From positions 186,001 through 250,000 of the forward strand of contig NZ_PYMH01000004.1 of NCBI RefSeq assembly GCF_003025555.1: DNA of 64,000 nucleotides, given 5' to 3'. The stretch is from Photobacterium lutimaris. Lineage in GTDB: Bacteria; Pseudomonadota; Gammaproteobacteria; Enterobacterales; Vibrionaceae. Both the position numbers and the translations under genes were made by a program. This document shows positions 43,878 through 53,439 of this stretch, in pieces (positions within the stretch are counted from its first letter, which is position 1; the number at the start of each line of letters is the position of its first letter). Under the pieces are notes generated by a model. The model made no database searches, was not told where the DNA came from, and saw only the letters and a list, made by a program, of their open reading frames with translations.

Positions 43878-43923
43878 ATCCTCCTTATCAATAAATAAAA
43901 AGGGGGATGAGGGGGGGAGGAGT
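43878..43923. promoter_or_regulatory. MalT-box cluster between malK and malE
   Basis: GGGGATGAGG at 43903-43912 is an exact match to the consensus I know, followed by GGGGAGGAGT at 43914-43923. On the opposite strand AAGGAGGATG covers 43878-43887. The two-strand layout suits the divergent promoter. Confidence 0.75.
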
Positions 43924-43980
43924 GTTTGGATCACACTTTGTCATTGTAAGGGCTGAAGGTATCTTTTATTCCCAGTAGTA

Positions 43981-43996
43981 TGTGCGCTGTATCACA
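43981..43996. promoter_or_regulatory. CRP-binding site between malK and malE
   Basis: TGTGCGCTGTATCACA matches TGTGA-N6-TCACA at 9 of 10 positions. Confidence 0.7.
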
Positions 43997-44187
43997 ATCA
44001 AACGTCGTTATTAGATCTGCATCACTAAGCGAAACGACGGAGATCACGCTTTTCACACTTAGGGGGTGGGGGCGTAGGACACAGGATGATGCCGAGTGCT
44101 TGATACTGTTGGAAGATACAGACTGAAATTTGTATTGCAGAGTTGCTTGTGCAATACAGCCAATAACAATCATGAAGGATGTTAATA

Positions 44188-45369
44188 ATGAAGAAAGTCC
44201 TCAGCACAGTCGCATTATGTACCCTTGCTGCTCTTGGTTCTGTCTCTGCACATGCAGCGATTGAAGAAGGTCAACTTACCATTTGGATTAATGGTGACAA
44301 AGGTTACAACGGCTTGGCAGAAGTAGGTAAACAGTTCGAAGAAGACACTGGCGTAAAAGTTACTGTCGCTTTCCCTGATAACCTTGCAGAGCGTTTCCCG
44401 CAGGTAGCTGCAGCTGGCGATGGCCCTGATATCGTATTCTGGGCTCACGACCGCTTTGGTGGCTATGCAAAAGCTGGCCTACTTGCAGACATTAATCCCT
44501 CTCAAGCGATGAAAGATAAAATCATCGATTTTACTTGGGATGCGGTATCTTACGATGGTAAGTATGTCGGTTACCCTGTTGCTGTAGAAGCACTTTCTCT
44601 GATTTATAACAAGGATCTTGTGCCAAACCCACCTAAAAACTGGGAAGACATCGAAGCACTGGACAAGACGCTTCAGAAAGATGGTAAGAAAGCGATCATG
44701 TGGAACTTGAAAGAACCGTTCTTCACATGGCCAATCCTAACTGCTGACGGTGGTTATGCCTTCAAATTTACTGCGAACGGCTACGACGTGAAAGACGTAG
44801 GTGTAAATAACGCGGGTGCGAAATACGGCATGAACTTCATCAAGTCTTTGGTTGATAAGAAAGTTATCTCTCCAGATATGGACTACAGCATCTCTGAAGC
44901 CGAGTTTAACAAAGGCACTGTTGCGATGACAATCAATGGCCCATGGTCTTGGGGCAACATTGAGAAGTCTGGTATCAACTATGGTGTCACTCTACTACCT
45001 AAGCTAAATGGCAATCCGTCTAAACCTTTTGTAGGCGTTCTTACAGCAGGTATCAGCGCCGTTTCCCCTAACAAAGACTTAGCCGTTGAATTCATCGAAA
45101 ACTACTTACTGACTAACGAAGGTCTGGCGAAAGTTGACGCTGATAAACCACTCGGTGCTGTTGCACTGAAATCTTTCCAGCAGAAGCTTGATAAAGATGC
45201 CCGTATTGCCGCGACAATGGACAACGCAATGAACGGTGAAATCATGCCAAACGTTCCACAAATGACTGCTTTCTGGTACGCACAAGGTAACGCCATTCAG
45301 AACGTTGTTGACGGTCGCCAGGGGGTTGATGATGCCCTAGACGCCGCTGCAGGTCACATTCTTAAGTAA
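44188..45369 (+). CDS. malE: Maltose/maltodextrin-binding periplasmic protein
   Basis: A 393-residue solute-binding protein. Signal peptide [23 protein letters not shown]. The sugar-contact segments of E. coli MalE are all present: [37 protein letters not shown] (Glu kept), NGPWSW and AFWYAQG. First gene of malE-malF-malG. GAAGGATG eight bases upstream fits the ATG at 44188; an in-frame ATG at 44179 is less well placed. Confidence 0.96.
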   Translation: MKKVLSTVALCTLAALGSVSAHAAIEEGQLTIWINGDKGYNGLAEVGKQFEEDTGVKVTVAFPDNLAERFPQVAAAGDGPDIVFWAHDRFGGYAKAGLLADINPSQAMKDKIIDFTWDAVSYDGKYVGYPVAVEALSLIYNKDLVPNPPKNWEDIEALDKTLQKDGKKAIMWNLKEPFFTWPILTADGGYAFKFTANGYDVKDVGVNNAGAKYGMNFIKSLVDKKVISPDMDYSISEAEFNKGTVAMTINGPWSWGNIEKSGINYGVTLLPKLNGNPSKPFVGVLTAGISAVSPNKDLAVEFIENYLLTNEGLAKVDADKPLGAVALKSFQQKLDKDARIAATMDNAMNGEIMPNVPQMTAFWYAQGNAIQNVVDGRQGVDDALDAAAGHILK

Positions 45370-45434
45370 TACCTTTTACGGGGAGGGGTAACTCTCCCTA
45401 TTTTTATTTGTCATTTTGTTAGCAAGGAGCTGAG

Positions 45435-47018
45435 ATGCAGTCAGTTCAAGGTGCAGAACTTCTGGATTCACCTCAAGAAAGTTCGAAATTTAATTATCGT
45501 AAGTGGCTGAAATGGTCACTGCTAGGCATGATCGGTACGGTTAACGGTTATGCTACTGTCTTAATGTATGCTCAGGGTGAAATTCCCTTCGCACTTCTTA
45601 CCGTTGTTCTCACAGCTCTTGCTCTTTATATTTTTGGTAGTAAGAAAACCTACGCACACCGTTATATCTACCCGGGTATTGCGGGGATGATTATTTTCGT
45701 TATCTTCCCATTGATTTATACGATTGGCTTAGCATTTACTAACTACAGTGCTTCCAACCAGTTATCTCTTGAGCGTGCTCAAACTGTGCTTCAGCAGCGT
45801 TCCTTCTTATCAGGTGAAAGCTACGGCTTTGACTTGTATAAGGTTGATAATGGTCATCAGCTCATCATTAAAGCCGATGGTGAACTACTAGCCTCTGATG
45901 TTTTTGATATTACGAATCCACCAGCAGAAGAGTTCATGCATCTGCGTCAGGTAGACGTGGTACAGGGTGAGAAAGAAATCATTCGTACTATCGTGCAAAA
46001 CCGCTCAAACCTTAACAAGGTAGAGTTGGAGATGCCTAGCGGTGAACATATTCGCATGAGTGGCCTGCGTAAGTTTGCTGCTGAAATGGCCTTGTTCACC
46101 ATGCAGGAAGACGGTGAATCGCTGTTCAATAACCAAACGAACCAGCTATTCAAGCCAAATTACGAGATTGGTTTCTACCAGCCGGTCGATGCCAATGGCG
46201 AGTTTGTAGAAAAGCCTATTTCTCCGGGATTCGTGGTTGGCGTTGGTGGTGCAAACTTCAAACGCGTGATGACCGATGATGGTATCAAAGAACCGTTCCT
46301 TGGCATCTTCGTCTGGACTGTTGTTTTTGCCTTTCTTGCTGTTGCTCTGACGCTGGCGTTGGGTATGATTCTGGCTGTTATCGTACAGTGGGAACCGTTG
46401 AAAGGGAGTGGCATCTACCGCGTACTGCTTATTCTTCCTTATGCAGTGCCATCGTTTATTTCGATTCTTATCTTCAAGGGTTTATTTAACCAGAGCTTTG
46501 GTGAGATAAACATGCTGCTTGAAGCCATGTTCGGCATCAAACCATCGTGGTTCTCTGACCCTGTTATGGCCCGAGTGATGGTTGTACTGGTTAACACCTG
46601 GCTTGGCTTCCCTTACATGATGATCCTATGTATGGGCCTGTTGAAGTCGATTCCTGAAGATTTGTATGAAGCATCGGCCATTGATGGTGCCGGTCCTATC
46701 CAGAACTTCTTCAATATTACTTTGCCAATGTTGATTAAACCGCTGACGCCGCTACTGATTGCCAGCTTCGCGTTTAACTTCAACAACTTTGTAATGATTC
46801 AGCTATTGACCTCAGGCGGTCCGAACATGGTCGGTACGTCAGAGCCTGCAGGTTACACGGATTTGCTAGTAAGTTATACCTACCGAATTGCATTCGAAGG
46901 TGGCGGTGGTCAAGACTTCGGTCTAGCCGGTGCAATCGCAACCATTATCTTCATCTTGGTAGGTGGTATGGCACTACTTAACCTGAAATTTACCAACACT
47001 AAGCTTGAGCAGGACTAA
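45435..47018 (+). CDS. malF: Maltose ABC transporter permease MalF
   Basis: A 527-residue inner-membrane permease. N-terminal helices are followed by a large periplasmic P2 loop (about residues 115-290), typical of MalF, and by the transport domain with the MalK-contact EAA loop ([23 protein letters not shown]). Family length is about 514. It lies 65 bases after malE and 11 bases before malG. Confidence 0.96.
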   Translation: MQSVQGAELLDSPQESSKFNYRKWLKWSLLGMIGTVNGYATVLMYAQGEIPFALLTVVLTALALYIFGSKKTYAHRYIYPGIAGMIIFVIFPLIYTIGLAFTNYSASNQLSLERAQTVLQQRSFLSGESYGFDLYKVDNGHQLIIKADGELLASDVFDITNPPAEEFMHLRQVDVVQGEKEIIRTIVQNRSNLNKVELEMPSGEHIRMSGLRKFAAEMALFTMQEDGESLFNNQTNQLFKPNYEIGFYQPVDANGEFVEKPISPGFVVGVGGANFKRVMTDDGIKEPFLGIFVWTVVFAFLAVALTLALGMILAVIVQWEPLKGSGIYRVLLILPYAVPSFISILIFKGLFNQSFGEINMLLEAMFGIKPSWFSDPVMARVMVVLVNTWLGFPYMMILCMGLLKSIPEDLYEASAIDGAGPIQNFFNITLPMLIKPLTPLLIASFAFNFNNFVMIQLLTSGGPNMVGTSEPAGYTDLLVSYTYRIAFEGGGGQDFGLAGAIATIIFILVGGMALLNLKFTNTKLEQD

Positions 47019-47029
47019 GGAGAGACGTC

Positions 47030-47920
47030 ATGCCAATGGTTCAACCTAAGTCATTAAAATACCGGGTATGGGCAACACACATTGGATTGTGCTTGTTCCT
47101 GGCGGCAACGATTTTCCCGCTGCTGATGATTGTTGCAATCTCCCTGCGTGAAGGTAACTTCGCTGGTGGTGAGCTAATTCCAAGCAACCCAACGCTCGAT
47201 CACTGGCGATTAGCCTTGGGCTTCTCGGTAACAAACAGCGATGGCAGCGTAACACCACCGCCATTCCCTGTACTACTATGGCTGTGGAACACGGTGAAAG
47301 TGGCAGGCATTACCTCGGTAATCATTGTTGCTCTGTCGACAACCAGTGCTTATGCGTTCGCCCGTATGCGCTTCAAAGGCAAGAGCACCATCTTGAAAGG
47401 GATGATGATCTTCCAGATGTTCCCTGCGGTACTTGCTCTGGTTGCTCTATACGCGTTGTTTGACCGTCTAGGCCAGTACATTCCATTCTTGGGTCTTAAT
47501 ACCCACGGTGGCCTGATTTTCTCTTACCTTGGCGGTATTGCACTACACGTATGGACAATTAAAGGTTACTTCGAAACGATTGATGGCTCGCTGGAAGAGG
47601 CGGCAGCACTGGATGGTGCCACACCGTGGCAGGCATTCCGTTTGGTATTGTTGCCACTATCTGTGCCGATCCTTGCTGTGGTATTTATCCTGTCATTCAT
47701 CGGTGTAGTTACTGAAGTACCGGTAGCTTCACTGCTACTGACTGATGTCAACAACTATACACTGGCCGTTGGTATGCAGCAGTACCTGTACCCTCAGAAC
47801 TATCTATGGGGTGACTTTGCGGCGGCGGCAGTGCTATCGGCCATTCCGATTACTACCGTGTTCCTGCTAGCCCAGAAGTTTTTGGTCGGCGGTTTGACTT
47901 CAGGCGGTGTGAAAGGGTAA
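47030..47920 (+). CDS. malG: Maltose ABC transporter permease MalG
   Basis: A 296-residue permease with six helices and the EAA loop [25 protein letters not shown]. The C-terminus ([15 protein letters not shown]) matches MalG, whose end inserts into the MalK interface. AGGAGAGACGTC precedes the ATG. Last gene of malEFG. Confidence 0.96.
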   Translation: MPMVQPKSLKYRVWATHIGLCLFLAATIFPLLMIVAISLREGNFAGGELIPSNPTLDHWRLALGFSVTNSDGSVTPPPFPVLLWLWNTVKVAGITSVIIVALSTTSAYAFARMRFKGKSTILKGMMIFQMFPAVLALVALYALFDRLGQYIPFLGLNTHGGLIFSYLGGIALHVWTIKGYFETIDGSLEEAAALDGATPWQAFRLVLLPLSVPILAVVFILSFIGVVTEVPVASLLLTDVNNYTLAVGMQQYLYPQNYLWGDFAAAAVLSAIPITTVFLLAQKFLVGGLTSGGVKG

Positions 47921-47949
47921 GCCGTATACAGTTAAACGTGTTAATAATG

Positions 47950-47980
47950 AAAACCGGATGCCTTGGCATCCGGTTTTTTT
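47950..47980 (+). terminator. Intrinsic terminator of malEFG
   Basis: The perfect arms AAAACCGGATGCC and GGCATCCGGTTTT flank TT and run into a T-tract. Confidence 0.95.
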
Positions 47981-48154
47981 GTGGGGGGATATCTGAATAA
48001 TATACTTAGTCTCTATTGCCCTTGCGCTTCTCACCATTAAAAAACATGAAACCCAGTATTGGAAACGCCACGAAACTTTTACTTCAGGCAATACCTGCTA
48101 CGCTTTTAAAGTTGGTTCACGTTGTAAATAAACCCTAACTCGTAGAGGCTTCTA

Positions 48155-48358
48155 ATGAAAAGATTACTTGTTCTGATGATGCTTGTTTTCTCTAGCTTTG
48201 CTTTTGCCAACTCTTCCTCTGGTCACGGTGGTGGTAGTACGGTCTCAACGCCACAAATCATATGTATGTATGAAGGGAAGATACTGGGTGTAACCGCTAT
48301 TCCTGCCTATGAGTGCACGAAGTTGAAAAAAGAAATGAAAGAAGGCTCGAATAAGTAA
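48155..48358 (+). CDS. Small secreted protein, 67 aa, unknown
   Basis: A signal peptide (MKRLLVLMMLVFSSFAFA) is followed by a roughly 49-residue mature peptide. It has a Ser/Gly-rich N-terminus, two cysteines (IICMYEGK and YECTKLKK) that could form one disulphide, and a basic C-terminus. AGAGG precedes the ATG. It has its own terminator at 48376. I do not recognise the family; small exported proteins of this layout occur in Vibrionaceae. Confidence 0.6.
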   Translation: MKRLLVLMMLVFSSFAFANSSSGHGGGSTVSTPQIICMYEGKILGVTAIPAYECTKLKKEMKEGSNK

Positions 48359-48375
48359 ATATGCCTCATTTTTAT

Positions 48376-48407
48376 AAAAGTGATCATCATGATGGTCACT
48401 TTTTTTG
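48376..48407 (+). terminator. Intrinsic terminator of the small secreted protein gene
   Basis: The arms AAAAGTGATCATC and GATGGTCACTTTT (one mismatch) are followed by T. Confidence 0.88.
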
Positions 48408-48553
48408 TCTATAAAGTAGAATAAACGAGTATTGTATCTGTATGTTTTAAGTTGTCTTTTAAGGCTTACGTTAACATAGTGATTATCAATCCACTCGAAT
48501 AATTAAAATTTGAGCAAATGCTGATCTTTGAGCATGTCTACCATCTTTTGTGT

Positions 48554-48581
48554 TTTACATTTGAGTTTGGGCTGATAGAAT
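48554..48581 (+). promoter_or_regulatory. Sigma-70-like promoter of candidate small RNA
   Basis: TTTACA (48554-48559), 16 bases, TAGAAT (48576-48581). Transcription would start near 48588. Confidence 0.5.
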
Positions 48582-48587
48582 CATTCT

Positions 48588-48809
48588 ATTGGGGTATAAG
48601 AAATTACCCCGCGCAATAATAACAATATGCTTGTTTTCACTTAGCAAGCAGCTCCCGGGCTTAGTGCCTAACAATGGTTTGGCCGCCGATCTGTTAGGGG
48701 AAGCTAAGTTCCACTTTATATTGGCGTTGCTGCATAGCTGGACTTACCTTTGTTAAAGAGTAAGTTTGTTTGGTAACCAAAACCCGACAGTTCTGTTCGG
48801 GTTTTTTTT
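48588..48809 (+). ncRNA. Candidate small RNA of about 220 nt
   Basis: The stretch has no credible reading frame but has a complete transcription unit: the promoter above, a 5' hairpin (GGGGTA 48591-48596, TACCCC 48605-48610), an internal ACTTAC/GTAAGT stem near 48742-48766, and a strong terminator at 48779-48809. I do not recognise it as 6S, tmRNA, Qrr, Spot 42, GcvB or a CsrB-type RNA (few GGA motifs). The adjacent GGDEF gene converges on it. Confidence 0.45.
48779..48809. terminator. Intrinsic terminator between small RNA and GGDEF gene
   Basis: The arms AAAACCCGA and TCGGGTTTT are followed by eight T on the plus strand and by TTTT on the minus strand. Confidence 0.9.
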
Positions 48810-48839
48810 ATATTTAGCTTTAGAGTTCTTTGAGGGAGA

Positions 48840-50057
48840 CTAGCGTTGAACAACCTGATTTCTACCATTGGACTTGGCGCGGTATAAGGCCTTATCGGCT
48901 GCTTTCAAGACTGAGTGCGGATTATCAATATTGTGGTTACCTGACAGGCCGATACTCACTGTTATATTGGTGGAAATTGTTTGCGCGTCTTTTGTGGTTT
49001 CATTGTTCTGGTGGGCGAGAATTTTCAGAGGATAGGCAGAGATACCTTTTCTTATCTGTTCTAAAAGTCTCATGCAATCTGCCTGGGCCTTACCTTTAAA
49101 AATAATAGTGAATTCTTCACCGCCATATCGGTATACCTTAGCAAGGTTAGCCTCTTTGGCAATAATACTGGCGACTAGGCGTAAAACATCATCGCCTGTT
49201 TTATGACCATATGTATCATTAAATTTCTTAAAGTGGTCAATGTCGATCATTGCTATAGAGTATGTACCGCCAAGATACTTCATTTCGGTGTCTAATGAAC
49301 GTCGTCCAGGAATCCCCGTTAATTGATCAATATACGCTAACTCGTGGCTACAGTTGATCAGATTAGTCAGCAATAAAAGAGAACAAACCGTGTAAGCAAC
49401 ACTTGATATCATAGGAAACTGAAAAAAGGTAAGTGTTATTGCTGAGAATAGGGTACTGATAAATAATGCATGATCATGAGGCTGGTTGCGTTTGAAAATT
49501 AACATAGCATGTAATGTTATCGAGGCGATAAACAGTAAAATGATAGCCACAGGTAGCCGTGATATTAAAGGAAATCCGATTAAGTATTTTTGCCAAACCA
49601 TTGATAAGTCGAAAGCTGATAAATAGCTTATTGCAACAGACGAACAGATAAACTGAGCAAATATGATGAATAGAAACAATATACCCGATCGAGTCAGTAA
49701 GCGCCGTTCGGGAAGACGGTGAATGATTAACAAGTTCAACGGTAGCAGTAGTGATAACAGTGTATAAGTCAGTTTAGTGGATTGGATGGACAGCGGTGAC
49801 TGAAGCCATGTTTGTATGATGTAGTAACTGAGCAGTAATATGATTGCAGCTAATGAAGTGCGCGATTGATTAAACAGTTCCCCTAAAAAAACGGCGACAG
49901 GGAAAAGGATGTAAGGGAGCGAGATGAGCAAAACTTCGCTTGTTGAAGACAACTGGGGTACGCGGTGTAATCCAGCAAGTAGAGCTAATGCTAATAGGAT
50001 TGGCGATCCAAAACGGAAAAAAGCACTTCTGCTAAGGGGAATAGAAAATGGCTGCAT
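48840..50057 (-). CDS. Membrane-anchored diguanylate cyclase (GGDEF)
   Basis: A 405-residue protein. Residues about 1-220 contain seven or eight hydrophobic helices without a motif I can name (MASE-like sensor region). The GGDEF domain follows (DQLTGIPGRRSLD, IDHFKKFNDTYGHKTGDDVL) with the active-site signature YRYGGEEF at about residues 310-316. GGEEF is catalytically competent. No RxxD inhibitory site precedes it at the usual five-residue distance, so product inhibition may be absent. It makes cyclic di-GMP; the input signal is unknown. Confidence 0.9.
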   Translation of the reverse strand: MQPFSIPLSRSAFFRFGSPILLALALLAGLHRVPQLSSTSEVLLISLPYILFPVAVFLGELFNQSRTSLAAIILLLSYYIIQTWLQSPLSIQSTKLTYTLLSLLLPLNLLIIHRLPERRLLTRSGILFLFIIFAQFICSSVAISYLSAFDLSMVWQKYLIGFPLISRLPVAIILLFIASITLHAMLIFKRNQPHDHALFISTLFSAITLTFFQFPMISSVAYTVCSLLLLTNLINCSHELAYIDQLTGIPGRRSLDTEMKYLGGTYSIAMIDIDHFKKFNDTYGHKTGDDVLRLVASIIAKEANLAKVYRYGGEEFTIIFKGKAQADCMRLLEQIRKGISAYPLKILAHQNNETTKDAQTISTNITVSIGLSGNHNIDNPHSVLKAADKALYRAKSNGRNQVVQR

Positions 50058-50259
50058 TACTTAGTTTAGTTACCTTTACTCATGTTGTTATCAAAAATCA
50101 CTGAACGAGAACAGCACTCATCTCTATATTGATAATTATATACTGCACTACATCAGTATGCATAAAAAGTCTATTATCAGTTAAGTTTATAGCACTGGTT
50201 TGTTAATGGTTTTTGATATTAGGTTGAAATTGAGAGGTTGGTATACTGTCTAAATTTTG

Positions 50260-50286
50260 ACACTAGGCTTGGAGCAAGCCTAGTGT
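50260..50286. terminator. Perfect hairpin after DUF1415 gene
   Basis: The 12-bp perfect arms ACACTAGGCTTG and CAAGCCTAGTGT flank GAG. The plus-strand tail is TTGTTCG and the minus-strand tail CAAAATTT, so termination strength is uncertain. Confidence 0.6.
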
Positions 50287-50305
50287 TTGTTCGATAAAAA
50301 GAAGG

Positions 50306-50860
50306 TCACTTAATGAAAGGAAAGAGTTTTCTTACTTCTTGTGGTGAGAGATTCTCCACTCGTTCGATATTACGCTCTGGAATTCCTTCAGGATCAGGGT
50401 AGTGCTTCAACACCTTTTCCATACTGGCTTCGCGGATAAGGTGAAAAACCGGGTAAGGCGAACGGTTGGTTAAGTTCTCTGCATCATTAGGTTCGGTACC
50501 GTGAAAGTAGTAATCAGGATGGAAACTAGCGACTTGGTAAGTGCCTTGATAGCCCATTTGGAATAGCAGCGCATCGAGAAGATCAAGGTATTGGTTATAA
50601 TCTGCAAAGTCACGGAAAAGATTTGGCGTGACGACGAGGGTGGTCTCCAATTCTTCTACTGGCGTATTATCTAGCTTCTGCAGCTGCTGGTAGATCTCTT
50701 CAAGGAGCACCTCTTCATTTGATGCCTCAGATATGAAGATTTGAATTTGTTTATTGCGATTCGGCTTGGCGGCAAACGGGCACAGGTTAAGACCGATGAC
50801 GACGTCTTCCAACCATTGTTTGACCTGCTGATGTACTTCTTCGTTTTTGTAATTTGGCAT
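50306..50860 (-). CDS. DUF1415 family protein
   Basis: A 184-residue soluble protein of a conserved proteobacterial family. VKQWLEDVVIGLNLCPFAAKP, YNQYLDLLDALL and VASFHPDYYFHGTEPNDAENLTNRSPYPVFHLIREAS are its hallmark segments. The conserved Cys and His residues hint at an enzyme or metal site, but no function is established. It is followed on the same strand by nothing close and preceded by rnb. Confidence 0.85.
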   Translation of the reverse strand: MPNYKNEEVHQQVKQWLEDVVIGLNLCPFAAKPNRNKQIQIFISEASNEEVLLEEIYQQLQKLDNTPVEELETTLVVTPNLFRDFADYNQYLDLLDALLFQMGYQGTYQVASFHPDYYFHGTEPNDAENLTNRSPYPVFHLIREASMEKVLKHYPDPEGIPERNIERVENLSPQEVRKLFPFIK

Positions 50861-50928
50861 AGCTGACTTTTCATTGAGCCACTGAGCATGTGACTGGTGT
50901 AGTTAATGTAGTTATAAAGTGGAAATGG

Positions 50929-50957
50929 AAAAAAGGCCAGCAAGCGCTGGCCCTTTT
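50929..50957 (-). terminator. Intrinsic terminator of rnb
   Basis: On the minus strand the arms AAAGGGCCAGC and GCTGGCCTTTTTT flank GCTT and end in T. It lies 20 bases after the rnb stop. Confidence 0.9.
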
Positions 50958-50976
50958 ATTTTGTCAAGATGGCTGA

Positions 50977-52977
50977 TTAAGCTTCAGCAGACTCCGCAGG
51001 TGCTTTCTCAGCTTCTGGTGCCGGGAACTGTTTAACAGGCTTAGCAACAAGTTGGCGAGTCGAAGAGCGCACTTCTGCAATGTTTACTTCGAGCTGATCA
51101 CCAAGTTGGTATTCTTTTACCTTGTCGATGTTCACGATACCGAGTTCACCGTTACACTCGATGCGTTCTTTGTTATCAAGGATCAATGGCGCAGGGATGA
51201 AAGCTGCAGCACCATTCTCCAGTAGACGAACACGCATACCTGCACGGTTGATGTCGAAAATCTCAGCAGTAAATACGGTTGCTTCTTTAACGGCATCTTT
51301 AAGCAGGCGAACATATAGCCAATCGGCAACATCACGCTCAGCCATGCGGTGGCTGCGGCGGTGAATCGCAATCTCTTCACCAACGCTGTCATCGGGTGTC
51401 TGGCTTGGCTCTTGACCTGAGATAACCGCTTTAAGCAGGCGGTGGTTGATCATGTCACCGTACTTACGGATTGGTGATGTCCACGTAGCGTAGACATCCA
51501 AGCCCATGGCATAGTGAGGAGCAGGCTTGTTGCCGACTTCACTGTATGCTTGGAACTTACGCAGGCGGTTGTCAAGATACGTACTCTCTTGATCATTTAG
51601 CCAGCGACGAAGTGCACTGAAGCCTTCTAATGTCAGTAGTTGTTCTTTTTCAAACGGAGCTTCGGCTTTGGTTAGAAAGTCCATCGCCGTATCAAGCTTC
51701 TCTGGATTGAAACCGTTGTGGTAGTTATAAACACCCATGCTGAATTTTTCTTTCAGCACACGACCCGCACAGATATTTGCAGTGATCATCGCTTCTTCGA
51801 TCATGCGATTGGCTGTACGTCGAGGGTCGGTGTGAATCGCAACAACATCGTTATCTTCACTCAGCTCGAAACGGTAGTCCGGACGATCTGGGAATACAAC
51901 AGCATTTGCCGCACGCCATTCACTGCGAGCAAGAGCAAAACCATGAAGCGCTTTAATTTGCTCTAGGATGGTTTCGGTTGGGTTCCAATTCTCACTGGTG
52001 CCGTTTTCAAGCAGATCCGAGACATTATCATAAGCCAAGCGGGCTTGAGACTTAATCCAAGCGGCGAAGAAGTGAATGTCGTCTTGGATAACACCGTCGT
52101 TATTAATGCTAACACGGCAGCAAAGCGTTGGACGTTTCTCATTTTCAAGCAAAGAGCAGAGCTCATCACTCAGTTCACGAGGAAGCATCGGGATATTTCT
52201 GCCTGGTAGGTAGATGGTGAAACCACGTTCACGGGCTTCTTTATCCATCTTATCACCAACATCTATATAAGAGGTTGGATCGGCAATGGCGATGGTGATT
52301 TCAAAACTGCCATCATCTTTGGCAACGGTGTAAATTGCATCGTCCATATCTTTGGTCGATTCACCGTCAATAGTAATGAAAGGAAGTCCGGTCAGATCTT
52401 CGCGCTCAAGGCCTTCTTCAAGCATTGACCAGCTATCTTGAGGTGCAGGTTCTGCTTTTGGAAGATCGTGACGAGCCAGTGTTACCCACCATGGCGCAAT
52501 CTTATCATTGCTGTCGGTGATCTTTTCTTTGATTTCGCAGAAGAAAGTCTTGTTGTCACCAACCAGCGGGTGGCGTGTCATGTTGGCAACAACCCAGTCA
52601 CCTTCTTTCAGTAACTCTGGGTTAAGGCCTTTAACAGGGCGAGCTTTAATGGCATCTTTCAGCTGCGGGTGATCGGGAATAACATGCAGGCGGTCGCGAA
52701 TAAGCTTTACTCGTCCAATGAAGCGAGTAACGAATTGCTCAATCAGTTCCTGCGGTTCGGCAACTTCACGTTCCTTTTCCGTACGAATAACGGCCATAAC
52801 ACGATCACCGTGCATCACGTTTTTCATATAGTTAGGTGGAATGAAGTAGCTTTCCTTGTTGTCGACTTCAAGAAAACCAAAGCCACGGTCGGTTGCTTTG
52901 ATGCTGCCTTCTTTCTTAGGAAGCGTTTCCTGAATTTGTTTTTTAAGCTGTGCTAGTAAAGGATTATCTTGAAACAT
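50977..52977 (-). CDS. rnb: Exoribonuclease II
   Basis: A 666-residue 3'-5' exoribonuclease. Cold-shock/OB domains occupy about 1-170 ([25 protein letters not shown]). The RNB catalytic domain starts at [22 protein letters not shown], with the magnesium-binding Asp residues, and includes [18 protein letters not shown]-terminal S1 domain ends in an Ala/Glu/Lys-rich tail. Length fits RNase II (about 644), not RNase R (about 800). Divergent from deaD. Confidence 0.95.
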   Translation of the reverse strand: MFQDNPLLAQLKKQIQETLPKKEGSIKATDRGFGFLEVDNKESYFIPPNYMKNVMHGDRVMAVIRTEKEREVAEPQELIEQFVTRFIGRVKLIRDRLHVIPDHPQLKDAIKARPVKGLNPELLKEGDWVVANMTRHPLVGDNKTFFCEIKEKITDSNDKIAPWWVTLARHDLPKAEPAPQDSWSMLEEGLEREDLTGLPFITIDGESTKDMDDAIYTVAKDDGSFEITIAIADPTSYIDVGDKMDKEARERGFTIYLPGRNIPMLPRELSDELCSLLENEKRPTLCCRVSINNDGVIQDDIHFFAAWIKSQARLAYDNVSDLLENGTSENWNPTETILEQIKALHGFALARSEWRAANAVVFPDRPDYRFELSEDNDVVAIHTDPRRTANRMIEEAMITANICAGRVLKEKFSMGVYNYHNGFNPEKLDTAMDFLTKAEAPFEKEQLLTLEGFSALRRWLNDQESTYLDNRLRKFQAYSEVGNKPAPHYAMGLDVYATWTSPIRKYGDMINHRLLKAVISGQEPSQTPDDSVGEEIAIHRRSHRMAERDVADWLYVRLLKDAVKEATVFTAEIFDINRAGMRVRLLENGAAAFIPAPLILDNKERIECNGELGIVNIDKVKEYQLGDQLEVNIAEVRSSTRQLVAKPVKQFPAPEAEKAPAESAEA

Positions 52978-53439
52978 TATGCCCGGTCTCAGGTTATTAA
53001 CACGGACACTATAAAGTTTTCAGCCCATAAAACCAAGCTTCAACCCCGTACTGACACCGGATTATCATGTTTGTTTAAAGAGGTATATAAAGGAGGGGGA
53101 GGGTTTTGGGCTCCTTGCTGATCACGCTGAGGGGGTGTTGAAGGGTAATAAAGGAAGGATTGATAACAAAAGTGGGTTAATAATTAGCAATTTGAAGGTG
53201 TTTTAAATGAGGTGAGTATCTAATTTTCCTCGAAAATGGCTGACCTGTTGCACTTATTGTATAAATAATAGGTGCTTGAAGGTTAATTTGTGACAGTGCT
53301 CAATTTTTTCTGGCTTTTTATCTTGTAATGGCGCACAATGCGCGCCTCTAGTCGAGGCCCAAGCTTGTGGTTGCTGTTGCAGAACCGTTTATTAGCATTA
53401 GGGGCCCCGTTTTACGTTAGATCATTTATTGGGATCCCA
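52978..53439. other. Divergent rnb-deaD control region
   Basis: About 460 bases without a gene. It holds G-rich runs near 53090-53140 and a small GC hairpin (GGCGC/GCGCC) near 53330-53345. deaD genes are often preceded by long leaders with cold-shock control; I see nothing I can name. Confidence 0.4.

Larger units (their letters stand above)
43581..44187. promoter_or_regulatory. malK-malE divergent control region
   Basis: About 600 bases without a gene. Holds the MalT boxes and CRP site listed separately, which serve both malK and malEFG. A G-rich GGGGGTGGGGG at about 44062-44072 may be a further weak MalT box. Confidence 0.6.
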
